A stretch of DNA of 64,000 bases from Dyadobacter sp. 676 (GCF_040448675.1 NZ_CP159289.1:4137001-4201000); one strand, 5' to 3'. Positions 53,338-62,806 are shown, numbered from the stretch's first letter. Notes: a model not told the origin generated them from the sequence alone. Numbers and translations are program-made.

Positions 53338-53432
53338 ATTGATCAAATCTGAATATTGATCAAATCAGATTAATCAATAGATTAGATTGAGCTCTGAGAG
53401 TGCAAAATGCCATTTTTGCTATCTCAGAGCTC
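53338..53432. repeat. Two consecutive hairpins upstream of the sigma gene
   Basis: Hairpin 1 pairs ATTGAT/ATCAAT and AATCTGA/TCAGATT (53338-53378). Hairpin 2 pairs GAGCTCTGAGA with TCTCAGAGCTC (53389-53432) and its loop arms GCAAAA/TTTTTGC also pair. Neither has a proper T tract. Confidence 0.6.
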
Positions 53433-53552
53433 TGTTATTTGTCCTGCACGAAAAAATAAACTATTATTGGTCGGCGTTGACTTCGGGCTCAGGTACAGAT
53501 ATTGGTCACGCGGAGTTCTCTGTAAAAAAACGATCAGGTTAATACTGATTAA

Positions 53553-54095
53553 ATGTCCGACGAAGAATTATTATCCCTTTTTGAAAATCCCGAAACGCGG
53601 AGGAACGCTTTCAATCAGCTGGTGCGGAAGTACCAGCAAAAAGTATATTGGCTGGTACGCAAGATGGTGGTGGATCATGACGATGCCAACGACATTACCC
53701 AGGATGTATTTATCAAGGCATGGTCGGCGCTAGAAAATTTCCGCGGCGATGCGAAATTGTACACCTGGCTATATCGCATCGCAAGCAACGAAGCCATCAA
53801 TTTTTTGAATAAAAAGCGGCGGAAATATTTCATTCCGATCTACGACGTCGAGAATGAGTTGAGCGAAAAACTGGAAGCCGACCCCGACGTAAGCGGCGAC
53901 GCCATCCAGCTCAAATTGCAGAAGGCATTATTAAAATTACCAGAAAAGCAAAGATTGGTATTTAACCTCAAATATTTTGAAGAATTGCCCTATGAAGAGA
54001 TTTCGGAGATTACCGGAACGTCCGTCGGTGCGCTAAAAGCCTCATATCATTGGGCTTCCAAAAAAATTGAGGATTTTTTGAACGACACGGATTAA
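53553..54095 (+). CDS. ECF-type RNA polymerase sigma factor
   Basis: 180 residues. Region 2 (FNQLVRKYQQKVYWLVRKMV, then DANDITQDVFIKAW) and region 4 (LPEKQRLVFNLKYFEELPYEEI with the HTH of GTSVGALKASYHWA) are both complete. The gene product directs RNA polymerase to a set of promoters, often its own. It is followed by a one-TM protein and a Spy-like protein, which points to an envelope stress response. Start at MSDEELLSLF; an upstream non-overlapping hairpin precedes it. Confidence 0.95.
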   Translation: MSDEELLSLFENPETRRNAFNQLVRKYQQKVYWLVRKMVVDHDDANDITQDVFIKAWSALENFRGDAKLYTWLYRIASNEAINFLNKKRRKYFIPIYDVENELSEKLEADPDVSGDAIQLKLQKALLKLPEKQRLVFNLKYFEELPYEEISEITGTSVGALKASYHWASKKIEDFLNDTD

Positions 54096-54149
54096 ACTAT
54101 TTGAAACCACGTTGGTCAAACCTTCACAAGACAGGAAATATAAATTATC

Positions 54150-54590
54150 ATGGACAAAAAACGTATACGGCTGGATGATCTGAAAAGGGAGACGCCCTTT
54201 ACCGTGCCGGAAGGTTATTTTGACAAGCTGCCTCAGATGATCCAGTCCCGGATTCCGGCAGAGCCCGTTCGCAAACGCCTTGTCAGCTGGTCGTGGCAGC
54301 GGTCTGTCGGGCTGGCGGCGGCATCAGCACTGATTCTCGTGCTGGTGTGGGTGACGGTACCCGAGCGCCAGGGATCGCTGGGGCAAGAGCCTTTGAGCGG
54401 CATCAGCAACGCCTCTATCATCAGTTACCTGGAAGAGCAGGACATTAGTTATTACGATTTAAGCGAGCACAAAGTGGTTCAGAAAGCATTTGAATCCGAT
54501 TCGACTGTGCTGAACTACCTGGATGGCCTGGACGACGATTTTCTTCGCCAGCAGTTGGAGGAAAACATGGTTGCCCCGGACAAGATTTGA
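54150..54590 (+). CDS. One-TM protein in the sigma operon, candidate anti-sigma factor
   Basis: 146 residues with a short cytoplasmic part (MDKKRIRLDDLKRETPFTVPEGYFDKLP), one transmembrane helix (about 50-70, VGLAAASALILVLVWVTV) and an extracytoplasmic tail of about 75 residues. The PFTVPEGYFD motif at the N-terminus is frequent in Bacteroidota anti-sigma-like membrane proteins. It lies 54 bp behind the sigma gene, so a role as its membrane-bound inhibitor is probable but unproven. Confidence 0.75.
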   Translation: MDKKRIRLDDLKRETPFTVPEGYFDKLPQMIQSRIPAEPVRKRLVSWSWQRSVGLAAASALILVLVWVTVPERQGSLGQEPLSGISNASIISYLEEQDISYYDLSEHKVVQKAFESDSTVLNYLDGLDDDFLRQQLEENMVAPDKI

Positions 54591-54608
54591 CCCTAACGAA
54601 CAATCGAA

Positions 54609-55070
54609 ATGAACTTACAATCTAAATTGAAGCGGTATCGGAACACTTTTGCTCTTTTGCTCCTGTTCATTGGCGCTATATCGACAGCCCAGGCCCAGCG
54701 CCGTTCCGAGGAAGAAATAAAACGCATTCAGGACGCCAAGGTGGCGATTATTACCAACCGCCTCAACCTGACACCCGAGCAATCGACGGGTTTCTGGCCC
54801 ATGTACAACGAATATGCGCAGAAAAGGCGGGAAATCCATCGGGCACAGCGCAAGATCATCAATGATAAAAAAGCAGAAGGCCAGAACGACGAGGCCGTGC
54901 TCGACAACCTGAAAGAAGTCCAGGAACTCCGTCAGAAGGAGCTCGATCTGGAAAAGGAATATCAAAACAAGTTTTTAAAAGTAATAACGGCCAGCCAGGT
55001 GATTGAGCTGTACAAGGCGGAGCGGACGTTTAACGACATGCTGATACAGCGGTTGAAGCAGAAGAACTAA
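54609..55070 (+). CDS. Exported Spy/CpxP-like (LTxxQ) protein
   Basis: 153 residues with a signal peptide (FALLLLFIGAISTAQAQ) and a helical body that contains the LTPEQSTGFWPMYNEY segment, the LTxxQ-like signature of periplasmic Spy/ZraP proteins. The remainder is highly charged alpha-helix ending in MLIQRLKQKN. In Gram-negative bacteria such proteins act as periplasmic chaperones or as stress sensors of extracytoplasmic sigma systems. The gene lies 18 bp behind the anti-sigma candidate and completes the three-gene set. Confidence 0.8.
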   Translation: MNLQSKLKRYRNTFALLLLFIGAISTAQAQRRSEEEIKRIQDAKVAIITNRLNLTPEQSTGFWPMYNEYAQKRREIHRAQRKIINDKKAEGQNDEAVLDNLKEVQELRQKELDLEKEYQNKFLKVITASQVIELYKAERTFNDMLIQRLKQKN

Positions 55071-55100
55071 GTAGCCTGCTTATCGACTTATTACATATTA

Positions 55101-55133
55101 AAGGCCCGCGTCCATTCCGGAGGCGGGCCTTCG
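55101..55133 (+). terminator. Hairpin after the sigma operon
   Basis: A 9-bp perfect stem (AAGGCCCGC / GCGGGCCTT), then T-rich sequence. It separates the sigma operon from the convergent SulP gene. Confidence 0.65.
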
Positions 55134-55153
55134 CTTTTGAGTTATGTAACTGT

Positions 55154-56731
55154 TTAATGCGCTCCCACAGCTTCCACTTCGCCGATACCCCGCGTTTCCA
55201 CGGTGATATTGCGCAGTGGCGCCTGATGTTTTTTGAAATCGTTGATGATTTCGAGTACATCGTAATCGATATTCATCGACTTGCTGCCGTCGATCACGAC
55301 AGTGGCGCCGTCGGGGAGGTTGTCCAGCGTGGCGCTAATGCTTCCCTTGTTAAGGAATGTAACTTCCTCTGAAAGCAACAGCGTGATTACCTCGCCGTCG
55401 CGGTGCTCTTCTTTGATATAGTGGTAAGAATGCTTGTGGTTCTTTTTTAGGATGAAATAGATAGCCACTACCATTCCAATGCCGATACCTTTCAGCAAAT
55501 CGGTGCTCAGGATCGCGATGATTGTCACTACAAACGGAATGAATTGTTCGAGGCCCAGCTTGTACATTCCCTTGAACAGCTCGAATTTAGCCAGCTTATA
55601 ACCTACCATCAGCAATATCGCCGCCAGCGACGCAAGCGGGATGTAGTTGAGGTATCTGGCAATAAGAACAGCCGAAATGAGCAGAATAGTACCGTGGATT
55701 ATCGTACTCAGCCTGGTCCTGCCTCCTGAATCGATATTGGCGGAGCTACGCACGATTACCTGCGTCACAGGCAACCCGCCCAGCAAACCCGATACCATAT
55801 TGCCCGTTCCTTGCGCGATCAGCTCGCGGTTGGTGGGCGTGGTGCGCTTAAACGGGTCAAGGCGGTCGGTGGCTTCTACGGAAAGCAGTGTTTCAAGGCT
55901 GGCAACAATGGCCAGTGTCAATGCCACGGTGTAAACCTCAGGCTTGCTGAATGCGGAAAAATCGGGTGTTTTGAAGAAGCTGAAAAACTCGGCGGCGCTC
56001 GAAGCAACCGGAAGCTGCACCATATGCTCGCCGCTCAACGCCCACTGCGGTGCCACAGAACCAAACACAAGGTTCAGGATCACACCGGTAATCACGACGA
56101 ACAAAGCACCGGGAATGTACCGGAACAACTGTATTTTCTTCATGAACGGCTTATCGAACAGGATCAGCATTGCGAGCGAAATCGCCGAAATGATGATTGC
56201 ACCCGTGCTGTTGTACCGGAGCGAGTAATAAACCTCCGTGAAGGTATTACGGCCGTCTTTTTGCGCAAACGCCTCGTCGCCCATGAAATCGGCATCATAG
56301 CCTAATGCATGTGGTATTTCTTTCAAAATCAATGTGATACCAATCGCTGCGAGCATTCCCTTGATTACCGATGAAGGGAAATAGTAGCCGATAATGCCGG
56401 CTTTGAGAAAACCGGCGATGATCTGCAATAGCCCCGCGAGTACCACCGCAAGCAAAAAAGCCTCGAAGCTGCCCAGGGTATCGAGCGCATTGAGTACAAT
56501 CACAACCAGACCCGCTGCCGGACCTGCCACACCCAGGGAGGAGCCGCTCAGCGAGCCTACTACGATTCCGCCTACGATGCCGGCGATCACTCCCGAAAAC
56601 AGGAGATCGGAACGCCCGGTCGAGGCCAGCGCAATGCCGAGGCATAACGGCAGCGCTACCAGGGATACGACAAGCCCGGAAGGTAAATCGTATTTGATAT
56701 TGGCGAACAGACTTTTATTATTCAATGACAT
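55154..56731 (-). CDS. SulP-family anion transporter with STAS domain
   Basis: 525 residues. It has about ten to twelve transmembrane helices in the N-terminal 400 residues (conserved region GIVGGIVVGSLSGSSLGVAGPAAG, pieces GGIVVGSLSGS and GVAGPAAG) and a C-terminal STAS domain. It is coupled to a carbonic anhydrase gene directly upstream on the same strand (10-bp overlap), so bicarbonate is the most likely substrate; sulfate or other anions are alternatives. It belongs to the BicA/SLC26 superfamily. Confidence 0.92.
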   Translation of the reverse strand: MSLNNKSLFANIKYDLPSGLVVSLVALPLCLGIALASTGRSDLLFSGVIAGIVGGIVVGSLSGSSLGVAGPAAGLVVIVLNALDTLGSFEAFLLAVVLAGLLQIIAGFLKAGIIGYYFPSSVIKGMLAAIGITLILKEIPHALGYDADFMGDEAFAQKDGRNTFTEVYYSLRYNSTGAIIISAISLAMLILFDKPFMKKIQLFRYIPGALFVVITGVILNLVFGSVAPQWALSGEHMVQLPVASSAAEFFSFFKTPDFSAFSKPEVYTVALTLAIVASLETLLSVEATDRLDPFKRTTPTNRELIAQGTGNMVSGLLGGLPVTQVIVRSSANIDSGGRTRLSTIIHGTILLISAVLIARYLNYIPLASLAAILLMVGYKLAKFELFKGMYKLGLEQFIPFVVTIIAILSTDLLKGIGIGMVVAIYFILKKNHKHSYHYIKEEHRDGEVITLLLSEEVTFLNKGSISATLDNLPDGATVVIDGSKSMNIDYDVLEIINDFKKHQAPLRNITVETRGIGEVEAVGAH

Positions 56732-57435
56732 ACGATTGATTCAGTAAGGATCATTAATTGGATTACTCGTAATGCAGAACCGCCGTTCAGACAAGGTGCG
56801 GTATCTCCGAGACGGTACACGTCTTCGACGTAATTGGTGTCGTCGATCGTCACGTCCATGTCTTTCAGAATGCCGTTGCTGATATCGTATACGACGCCGT
56901 GCAGTTGCAGTTTCCTGCCGTTCGCCCAGGCGGTTTGGACGATGGTCGTTTTGGCAAGGTCGCGTACCTGTTCCTGGACGTTGATCTCGACAAAGCGGTC
57001 GGCCCGTTCTTTGGGATCTTCAATGGCATTCAGCTCTTGCGCATGGAGGCGGTACACGTCTTTGATGTGGCGCAGCCAGTTATCGATGAGGCCCACCTGC
57101 TTGTTGCCCATCGCCGTAATTACGCCTCCGCAGCCATAATGTCCGCAGACGAGGATATGCTCCACACCGAGCACGTTTACCGAATAATCGAGCACACTAA
57201 GCATGCTGATGTCCGTGTGGATCACCATATTGGCGATATTGCGGTGTACGAAAATATCGCCGGGCTGGGTGCCGGTAAGCTGGTTAGCAGGCACACGGCT
57301 ATCGGAGCAGCCGATCCAGAGAAATTTGGGCGACTGGCCTTTTGCCAGGTTCGAGAAGAATTCGGGGTTCTCCTTTGTTGTTTCTTCCGCCCACTTTTTG
57401 TTGTTTTCGAATAACTGTTTATAAGCCCTTATCAT
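56722..57435 (-). CDS. Beta-class carbonic anhydrase
   Basis: 237 residues. The zinc ligands are in GCSDSRVPA (Cys, Asp) and CGHYGCGG (His, Cys). The start MIRAYKQLFENN is the family's; the ATG 14 codons further upstream is unlikely. It interconverts CO2 and bicarbonate in the cytoplasm. The overlap with the downstream SulP gene (10 bp) links it to bicarbonate uptake or supply. Confidence 0.94.
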   Translation of the reverse strand: MIRAYKQLFENNKKWAEETTKENPEFFSNLAKGQSPKFLWIGCSDSRVPANQLTGTQPGDIFVHRNIANMVIHTDISMLSVLDYSVNVLGVEHILVCGHYGCGGVITAMGNKQVGLIDNWLRHIKDVYRLHAQELNAIEDPKERADRFVEINVQEQVRDLAKTTIVQTAWANGRKLQLHGVVYDISNGILKDMDVTIDDTNYVEDVYRLGDTAPCLNGGSALRVIQLMILTESIVCH

Positions 57436-57552
57436 GATTTCTTGATTAGAATATTGGAATAAATAATAGAGGAACATGCCGGGTTTGAACGTGGAGAAGC
57501 CACATTAACGCTGGATCGGCAGTAACTCGAACTCAAATATTACGTGAAGAGA

Positions 57553-57852
57553 TCAGATAAGCTCCGGAGGCGGGGAGAGGAGATTACGGTAAATTTCGTT
57601 GTCGAAATTGGCAGTGTAGAAGAATAAGCTTTTGACCGGTATCAAGGTTACGGAACGGTCAAACTGGACGTTATGTGAAATGAGCAGCTGGTCGTCGTTC
57701 AGCTTTTCGACCTCTGTTTTCTCTTCGTTGTCACAGGCACCGGTATCACACACCACAGACGACTTTTCCTTCGGCAGCAATAAGCTGGCGACATCTGTGG
57801 CTTTACAGATGAGAAAGGCCGTAAGCAGTATAAGACAAAGCGTTCTGAACAC
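57553..57852 (-). CDS. Small exported protein with a CDTGAC motif
   Basis: 99 residues if started at the GTG at 57852. This puts a signal-type hydrophobic helix (LCLILLTAFLICKATDVASLLL) at the N-terminus; ATGs further upstream (57945, 57966) add unlikely sequence. A pair of cysteines (VVCDTGACDN) follows, then an acidic stretch and the IPVKSLFFYTANFDNEI strand. I do not recognise the family. A TTACTTTG box about 25 bp before the GTG supports this start. Confidence 0.5.
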   Translation of the reverse strand: MFRTLCLILLTAFLICKATDVASLLLPKEKSSVVCDTGACDNEEKTEVEKLNDDQLLISHNVQFDRSVTLIPVKSLFFYTANFDNEIYRNLLSPPPELI

Positions 57853-57967
57853 GTGAAAACAGTTTTTTAGAGTCAAAGTAACACTTAACGCGTCTAAAAC
57901 GTTCGTTAAGTTACATTTTAGTATAAACTGAAATGAATTTTGCATTAAGTATTCAACCGGAAACAAA

Positions 57968-57993
57968 CAAAAAAGGGTCGTATAAACAACCCT
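57968..57993 (-). terminator. Terminator after the 36-residue gene
   Basis: On the minus strand GGGTTG/CGACCC with a 6-base loop followed by a T6 tract, starting at the stop codon of the small gene. Confidence 0.7.
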
Positions 57994-58103
57994 TACTTAT
58001 TTGCTTTCCATTGCTTTTCATTGTTCTCCAGCCAACGCCCCACCAGGAACGCACTGCTCAGCAGAACGATGTAAAAAACAATCATAATAATGGTCATCGT
58101 CAT
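57993..58103 (-). CDS. 36-residue single-TM small protein
   Basis: ATG at 58103, TAA ending at 57993. The product has a hydrophobic helix (IIMIVFYIVLLSSAFLVG, about residues 5-22) followed by a charged tail (RWLENNEKQWKANK). It is followed at once by an intrinsic terminator, which suggests a genuine transcription unit. Small membrane proteins of this type often regulate a larger membrane complex; no candidate partner is adjacent. Confidence 0.5.
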   Translation of the reverse strand: MTMTIIMIVFYIVLLSSAFLVGRWLENNEKQWKANK

Positions 58104-58183
58104 AGTTGTACTCGATTTTAATGCGATGTAGGATACGCAAAGATAGCTAAAAATGCCACACAGGCCCACTGTTTGAGAAAAAA

Positions 58184-59309
58184 TTACAGCACTCCTTTCG
58201 TGGAAGGCATGAAATCCAGCGCTTTAAGGTCACGTCTGACTGCCATTTTGATAGCTTTCGCAAAGGCCTTGAAGATCGATTCGATTTTGTGGTGCTCGTT
58301 CTGGCCTTCTACCTTGATATTCAGGTTGGAGAGCGAAGTGTCCGAGAATGACTTAAAAAAAGTGGAAGAACATTTCCGTCGGCATTTCCCCGATCTTCTC
58401 TCTCTTAAACTCGGCATCCCAAACGATCCATGGCCGGCCGGAGAAATCGATTGCTACCTGTGCCAGTGCCTCATCCATGGGCAACAAAAAACCATAACGG
58501 CTGATGCCCCGTTTGTCGCCGATGGCCTGGCGGTATGCTTCTCCGAGTGCGAGAGCGGTGTCTTCGATGGTATGGTGCTCGTCAATGTGTAAATCGCCAT
58601 CGACGTGAATCGACAGGTCTGCACCGGAATGGCGGGCCAGCTGGTCGAGCATATGGTCGAAGAAACCGAGGCCGGTGTGAATGTCCGAGCGGCCGCTGCC
58701 ATCGAGGTTCAGTTCCACCCTGATTTGCGTTTCCTTCGTGTTCCTTTCCACGGATGCCTTGCGGGAAGGAAGTTTCAAATGCTCGTAAATCGCATCCCAG
58801 TCGCTGGTGACCAATGCGGTGGTTTCGTTCATTTGATCGGAAAGACCTTCTTCCGGCAGTTGGGAACGGAAAAGGATCGCTTTGGCACCGAGGTTCACCG
58901 CCAGTTGCACGTCGGTAAGGCGGTCGCCGATGACGTAGCTGTTGGCCAGATCATATTCACTGGAGAAGTAGGCCGTCAGCATGCCGATACCCGGCTTCCG
59001 GGTCGGCAGGTTATCCTCGGGAAAGCTGCGGTCAATATGGATTTCGGCAAAACGAATGCCTTCGCCTTCGAGCGTTTTCAGCATTTTATTCTGGGCCGGC
59101 CAGAAAGTGTCTTCGGGAAAGGAACTGGTGCCAAGGCCGTCCTGGTTGGTGACCATTACGAGCTCATAATCGGTTTCTTCCGCTATTTTGCGCAATGCGG
59201 AAATAGCTTTCGGCAGGAATTCGAGCTTTTCCAGGGAATCGACCTGAAAGTCGGTGGGGGGCTCGACGATGATCGTCCCGTCGCGATCGATAAATAGTAC
59301 TTTTTTCAT
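58184..59309 (-). CDS. hisB: Bifunctional histidinol-phosphatase / imidazoleglycerol-phosphate dehydratase (frameshifted)
   Basis: 374 residues after removing one base from the A7 run 58355-58361. Without this correction the dehydratase stops early at FFHFF. The N-terminal HAD phosphatase domain (1-170) has FIDRDGTII and the metal site; the C-terminal dehydratase has [13 protein letters not shown] and the manganese-binding HHTIEDTA and [13 protein letters not shown] motifs. It carries steps 6 and 8 of histidine synthesis. Other his genes are not adjacent, which is noteworthy because they are usually clustered. Confidence 0.93.
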
Positions 59310-59458
59310 TAACAGATTAGGATTACAAGCACCCTGCCGGAATTCCGCAGCGCTTTTTCAGCGCAAAGTTCGCAAAGAATGCCTAATAGAAAAGCAGTTG
59401 GGCGTGAATAATGCCCCGCGCGGGAATTTTGCGGAGTGGGAGAGCGGTTAGGAAATTG

Positions 59459-59466
59459 TAACTTTG
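59459..59466 (+). promoter_or_regulatory. -7 box of ribE
   Basis: TAACTTTG, an exact TAnnTTTG match, 20 bp before the ribE start. The -33 element is unclear. Confidence 0.5.
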
Positions 59467-59486
59467 CATTATAATCCGATATTAAA

Positions 59487-60080
59487 ATGTTTACAGGAAT
59501 CGTAGAAGCAATCGCCGAAGTGGTGAATGTCGAAATGGAAGGGACCAACAGGACCTTTACGTTTCGTACTGCCATTGCCAATGAGTTTAAGATAGACCAA
59601 AGTGTGAGCCATAATGGGGTTTGCCTCACCGTAGTCGCCGTGGATGGCAACGATTACAAGGTAACCGCCATCGAAGAAACTCTTTTAAAAACCAATCTCG
59701 GAGAGCTTACCGTGGGCAGTAAGGTAAACCTGGAGCGCTGTATGCCGGCCAATGGCCGTTTCGACGGGCATATCGTGCAGGGACATGTCGATCAGACGGC
59801 CACATGCACGCAGGTGCAGGAGCGCGACGGAAGCTGGTTGTTCGATTTCCGATATGACGCTTCTACGGGCAACATTACGGTCGAAAAAGGTTCGATTTGC
59901 ATTAATGGCGTGAGTCTTACCGTTTTCAATTCGGGAGAGAATACATTTCGCGTCGCGATTATTCCTTACACCTATAACTTTACCAATTTCCATTCGTTGA
60001 AAACAGGGGATTCAGTGAACCTCGAATTTGATATTCTGGGTAAATACATTAAAAGAATTCTCGGTTCCTATGCCGTTTAG
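59487..60080 (+). CDS. ribE: Riboflavin synthase alpha subunit
   Basis: 197 residues made of two lumazine-binding repeats: MFTGIVEAIAEV at the first and RFDGHIVQGHVDQTA at the start of the second. It dismutates two lumazine molecules to riboflavin. The length is normal. The next gene downstream (PASTA protein) has no link to flavin metabolism. The FMN riboswitch typical in other bacteria is not present; a TAACTTTG box sits 20 bp upstream. Confidence 0.96.
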   Translation: MFTGIVEAIAEVVNVEMEGTNRTFTFRTAIANEFKIDQSVSHNGVCLTVVAVDGNDYKVTAIEETLLKTNLGELTVGSKVNLERCMPANGRFDGHIVQGHVDQTATCTQVQERDGSWLFDFRYDASTGNITVEKGSICINGVSLTVFNSGENTFRVAIIPYTYNFTNFHSLKTGDSVNLEFDILGKYIKRILGSYAV

Positions 60081-60149
60081 CATATTGGCATCTTGGAATA
60101 TTACGTTTATTTTTACCCGTTTTAATACCAAAGCGCATCTGATATTTTC

Positions 60150-60945
60150 ATGGCCAAAATAAGTACACAGTCCAGAACTGATCTTTTCATACACATCGGA
60201 ATCATTGTCTCACTGCTTTTGGTCCTTTTTCTGGGGTTTTTCTTCGTCTATCTTCCCTTTACAACCAATCATGGCGAGGCTATCACCGTGCCCGACCTTA
60301 AAAAAGAAGAATGTGGCGGACCTGGAAGACTTCCTCGGTGATCGCGATCTGCGGTACGAGGTCGACTGTACTTTCGTAACCAATGTGCCGCCTCTTACCA
60401 TCATATCCCAATATCCGCTGCCGGGGTCCAAAGTGAAAGAAGGGCGTAAAATTTACGTAACCGTCGTTTCCCGCACAGCGCCTCTGATCAAAATGCCGAA
60501 ACTGACGGATATGACGCACCGCAGCGCACAAATGTTGTTGAAAAGTGTCGGATTGGAGGAAGGAAATATTTCCTATGTGCCGGATATGGCACAGAACGCG
60601 GTTTTGAGGCAAATGTATAATGGCAAGGAAATTCTGCCCGGCCAGCCGATTGCAAAGGGGTCGAAGATCGATCTCGAACTGGGAGAGGGACTGGGTACGG
60701 CACAGTTCGAAGCGCCATCGGTGATCGGAATGCCTCTGGATGAAGCCAAGATAGCCATTGTGGGCGCCGGGCTGAAAGTGGGCCAGCAAATGGAAGTGCC
60801 GGCCGAGGAAGGCCAGGCACCGGGTTCGATCGTTCGGCAGAACCCCGATGCAGGCAATAAGGTAAGAATAGGGGACGTAATCGACTTGTGGGTTACCCCG
60901 CAGGCACCTGAATCGACGGATAATGGAAATCAACCGGAGCAATAA
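60150..60945 (+). CDS. PASTA-domain membrane protein (frameshifted)
   Basis: 264 residues after removing one A from the A6 run 60300-60305; the junction reads ITVPDLKKKNVADLEDFL. The N-terminus holds one transmembrane helix (IGIIVSLLLVLFLGFFFVYL). Three PASTA domains follow (ITVPDLKKKN, IKMPKLTDMT, FEAPSVIGMPLDEA). PASTA domains bind peptidoglycan fragments and normally belong to serine/threonine kinases or PBPs; no kinase domain is present. The next gene starts within its last 23 bases. It is the first of a conserved set with the T9SS substrate, rhodanese and miaA. Confidence 0.85.
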
Positions 60946-62780
60946 GAAATTTTTCACATACTGGATTTTTATCGGGGTTTGTGTGCTGGTGACCGTGGTA
61001 CAAAGCCGGACGGCCCGCGCGCAGTTGCGGATCGTACCGATCGATCAGGCCGTGTATGCCCGGGGGGGCCGACGAAGCCAATCTACGCACTCAGGCTTCA
61101 TTGAGCTTGCCTTTTTTCGACGATTTTTCTACTACCAAAACCAACTCCGCAAGCACAAAATGGTGGCTTCCGGGAAGCGGGGTTTACATTAATAATACAC
61201 TTGCTACTTCGCACCCGTCGCTCAATGTAGCGACGTTCGATGGGCTAAATGCCAATGGCGCTCCCTATAATATGGTGAATCCATTGACGCAGGGCTATAC
61301 GGACACACTGACGTCGCAGCCCATCAACCTGAACGGCAAGGTGGCCGCCGATTCGGTTTATCTTAGTTTTTACTGGGCGGCCAAGGGTCTGGGGGAACTC
61401 CCCGATTCCAGCGATTTCTTACAGGTCGAATTTTTAAGTAAAACCAAAGAATGGGTGCCCGTGTGGACAAAGCTCGGTTATAAGGTAGATACCCTGTTTC
61501 ACCAGCAATTCATTCCGGTCAAAGATCCCAACTACCTGCACGATGCGTTCCAGTTCCGGTTCAGGTCATATGGCCGAAGCACGGGCGCGTACGACACCTG
61601 GAATGTCGATTACGTGTATTTAAATGCAAAGCGGACATCCAGGCAGCCTTACTTGTTTGACGTCGCCATGAGGAAGCCCGTTTCAAACATTCTGAAGAAA
61701 TACACGGCCATGCCCCTGCGGCAATACCGGGTGAGCCCGCAGGCGTTTACCGCCGATTCGGCCAGGACCGACATTGTCAACCATTTCAACAATTTCAACA
61801 TTCTCACGAGTACGTTTACACTCACGGACGCGCAACGGGGTACCGAGTTTGCACGCAACGTGCAACGCTCGATTTATGTGGAATCGCTGAAATCGCAGTC
61901 GCTCGGTGTGAAACTGTCGCCGATTAACCCCGCCGCCCAACTCGACAGCTTGCATTTGATCGGCAAATTCTATATTGCAACTACGGATACAATCCCCGGT
62001 GCGAACCTGAAAACGAACGATACGATCACCGCTAGGGCAGTACTGTCGGATTACTTTGCTTACGACGACGGTAGTGCGGAATATGGCGTACAGGTCAACC
62101 AGAAGCTGGGACGTGTTGCGGTGCAATATGTGCTGGCCAAAGCGGACACCATCGGTGGAATCAGGATGTCGATGGTTTCATTTAACAAGGATATTTCAGG
62201 GCAGGGATTTACCATTCAGATTCTGGGGAACAAAGGTGGCAAGCCCGATCAATTGATCGCACAAAGGTCGGTCACCGTCAAATACCCTGCTCTTCGCGAC
62301 GGGTTTATAGATTATGCGTTCGCCAACCCGATAGCGGTGCCAGATACTTTTTATGTGGGCTGGGTGCAGATCAACGACCAGCCGGTAACTGTGGGGTTCG
62401 ACCGGAATTCGATGCTTGGAAGAAATGCGGTATTCTACAACCTGGGGACCGAATGGGCGAAGGAAACTTCGTTGAAAGGTAGTATTATGATCCGGCCCTA
62501 CCTGGGTAAAAAAGCACAGGGTGTTGTGACTGGCAATGAGCCGGGCGGTCAGATTAGCGGGATTTTTTACCCTAACCCGGCCAAAGGTGAAGTGTATTGG
62601 AAAGGGAAGACGTTCAAAAATATTGAAATTTATAGCACTGGAGGAAATCTGGTACATTCGTTTGCCCCGACCGCCGACTGCCAGTCTGTGTCCGTCGATC
62701 ATCTGAACCCGGGCATTTATATTTTTAAGGCCGTAGACGGGAAACGTTCCTTTGTGCAAAAAATGTTAATCTCGAAATAG
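60923..62780 (+). CDS. Large exported protein with C-terminal T9SS sorting domain (frameshifted)
   Basis: 618 residues after removing one G from the G7 run 61062-61068; the junction reads VYARGADEANLRTQ. A signal peptide leads into a beta-sandwich-rich exported protein with a gasdermin-like LPFFDDFST start. The C-terminal 80 residues form the T9SS type A domain (SGIFYPNPAKGEVYWKGK ... GIYIFKAVDGKRSFVQKMLISK, in pieces FYPNPAKGEV and GIYIFKA). The protein should be exported by the system to which PorQ belongs. Function unknown. The start overlaps the PASTA gene by 23 bp. Confidence 0.85.
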
Positions 62781-62806
62781 ACTCAATCGTCACAAATTAC
62801 TTGGAT

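Larger units (their letters stand above)
53171..53552. other. 382-bp intergenic region rich in dyad symmetry
   Basis: Non-coding. It holds two palindromes (53211-53230 and 53295-53314), an imperfect hairpin at 53338-53378, a strong hairpin at 53389-53432, and the promoter region of the sigma gene. No ORF is convincing. Confidence 0.75.

Noticed and set aside
53338..53432. CRISPR array
   Set aside because: The repeats are self-complementary hairpins of different sequence without regular spacing or spacers.
60300..60305. Programmed ribosomal frameshifting at the A6 run of the PASTA gene
   Set aside because: There is no conserved slippery heptamer with a stimulatory structure, and equivalent one-base surpluses occur at C and G runs as well.
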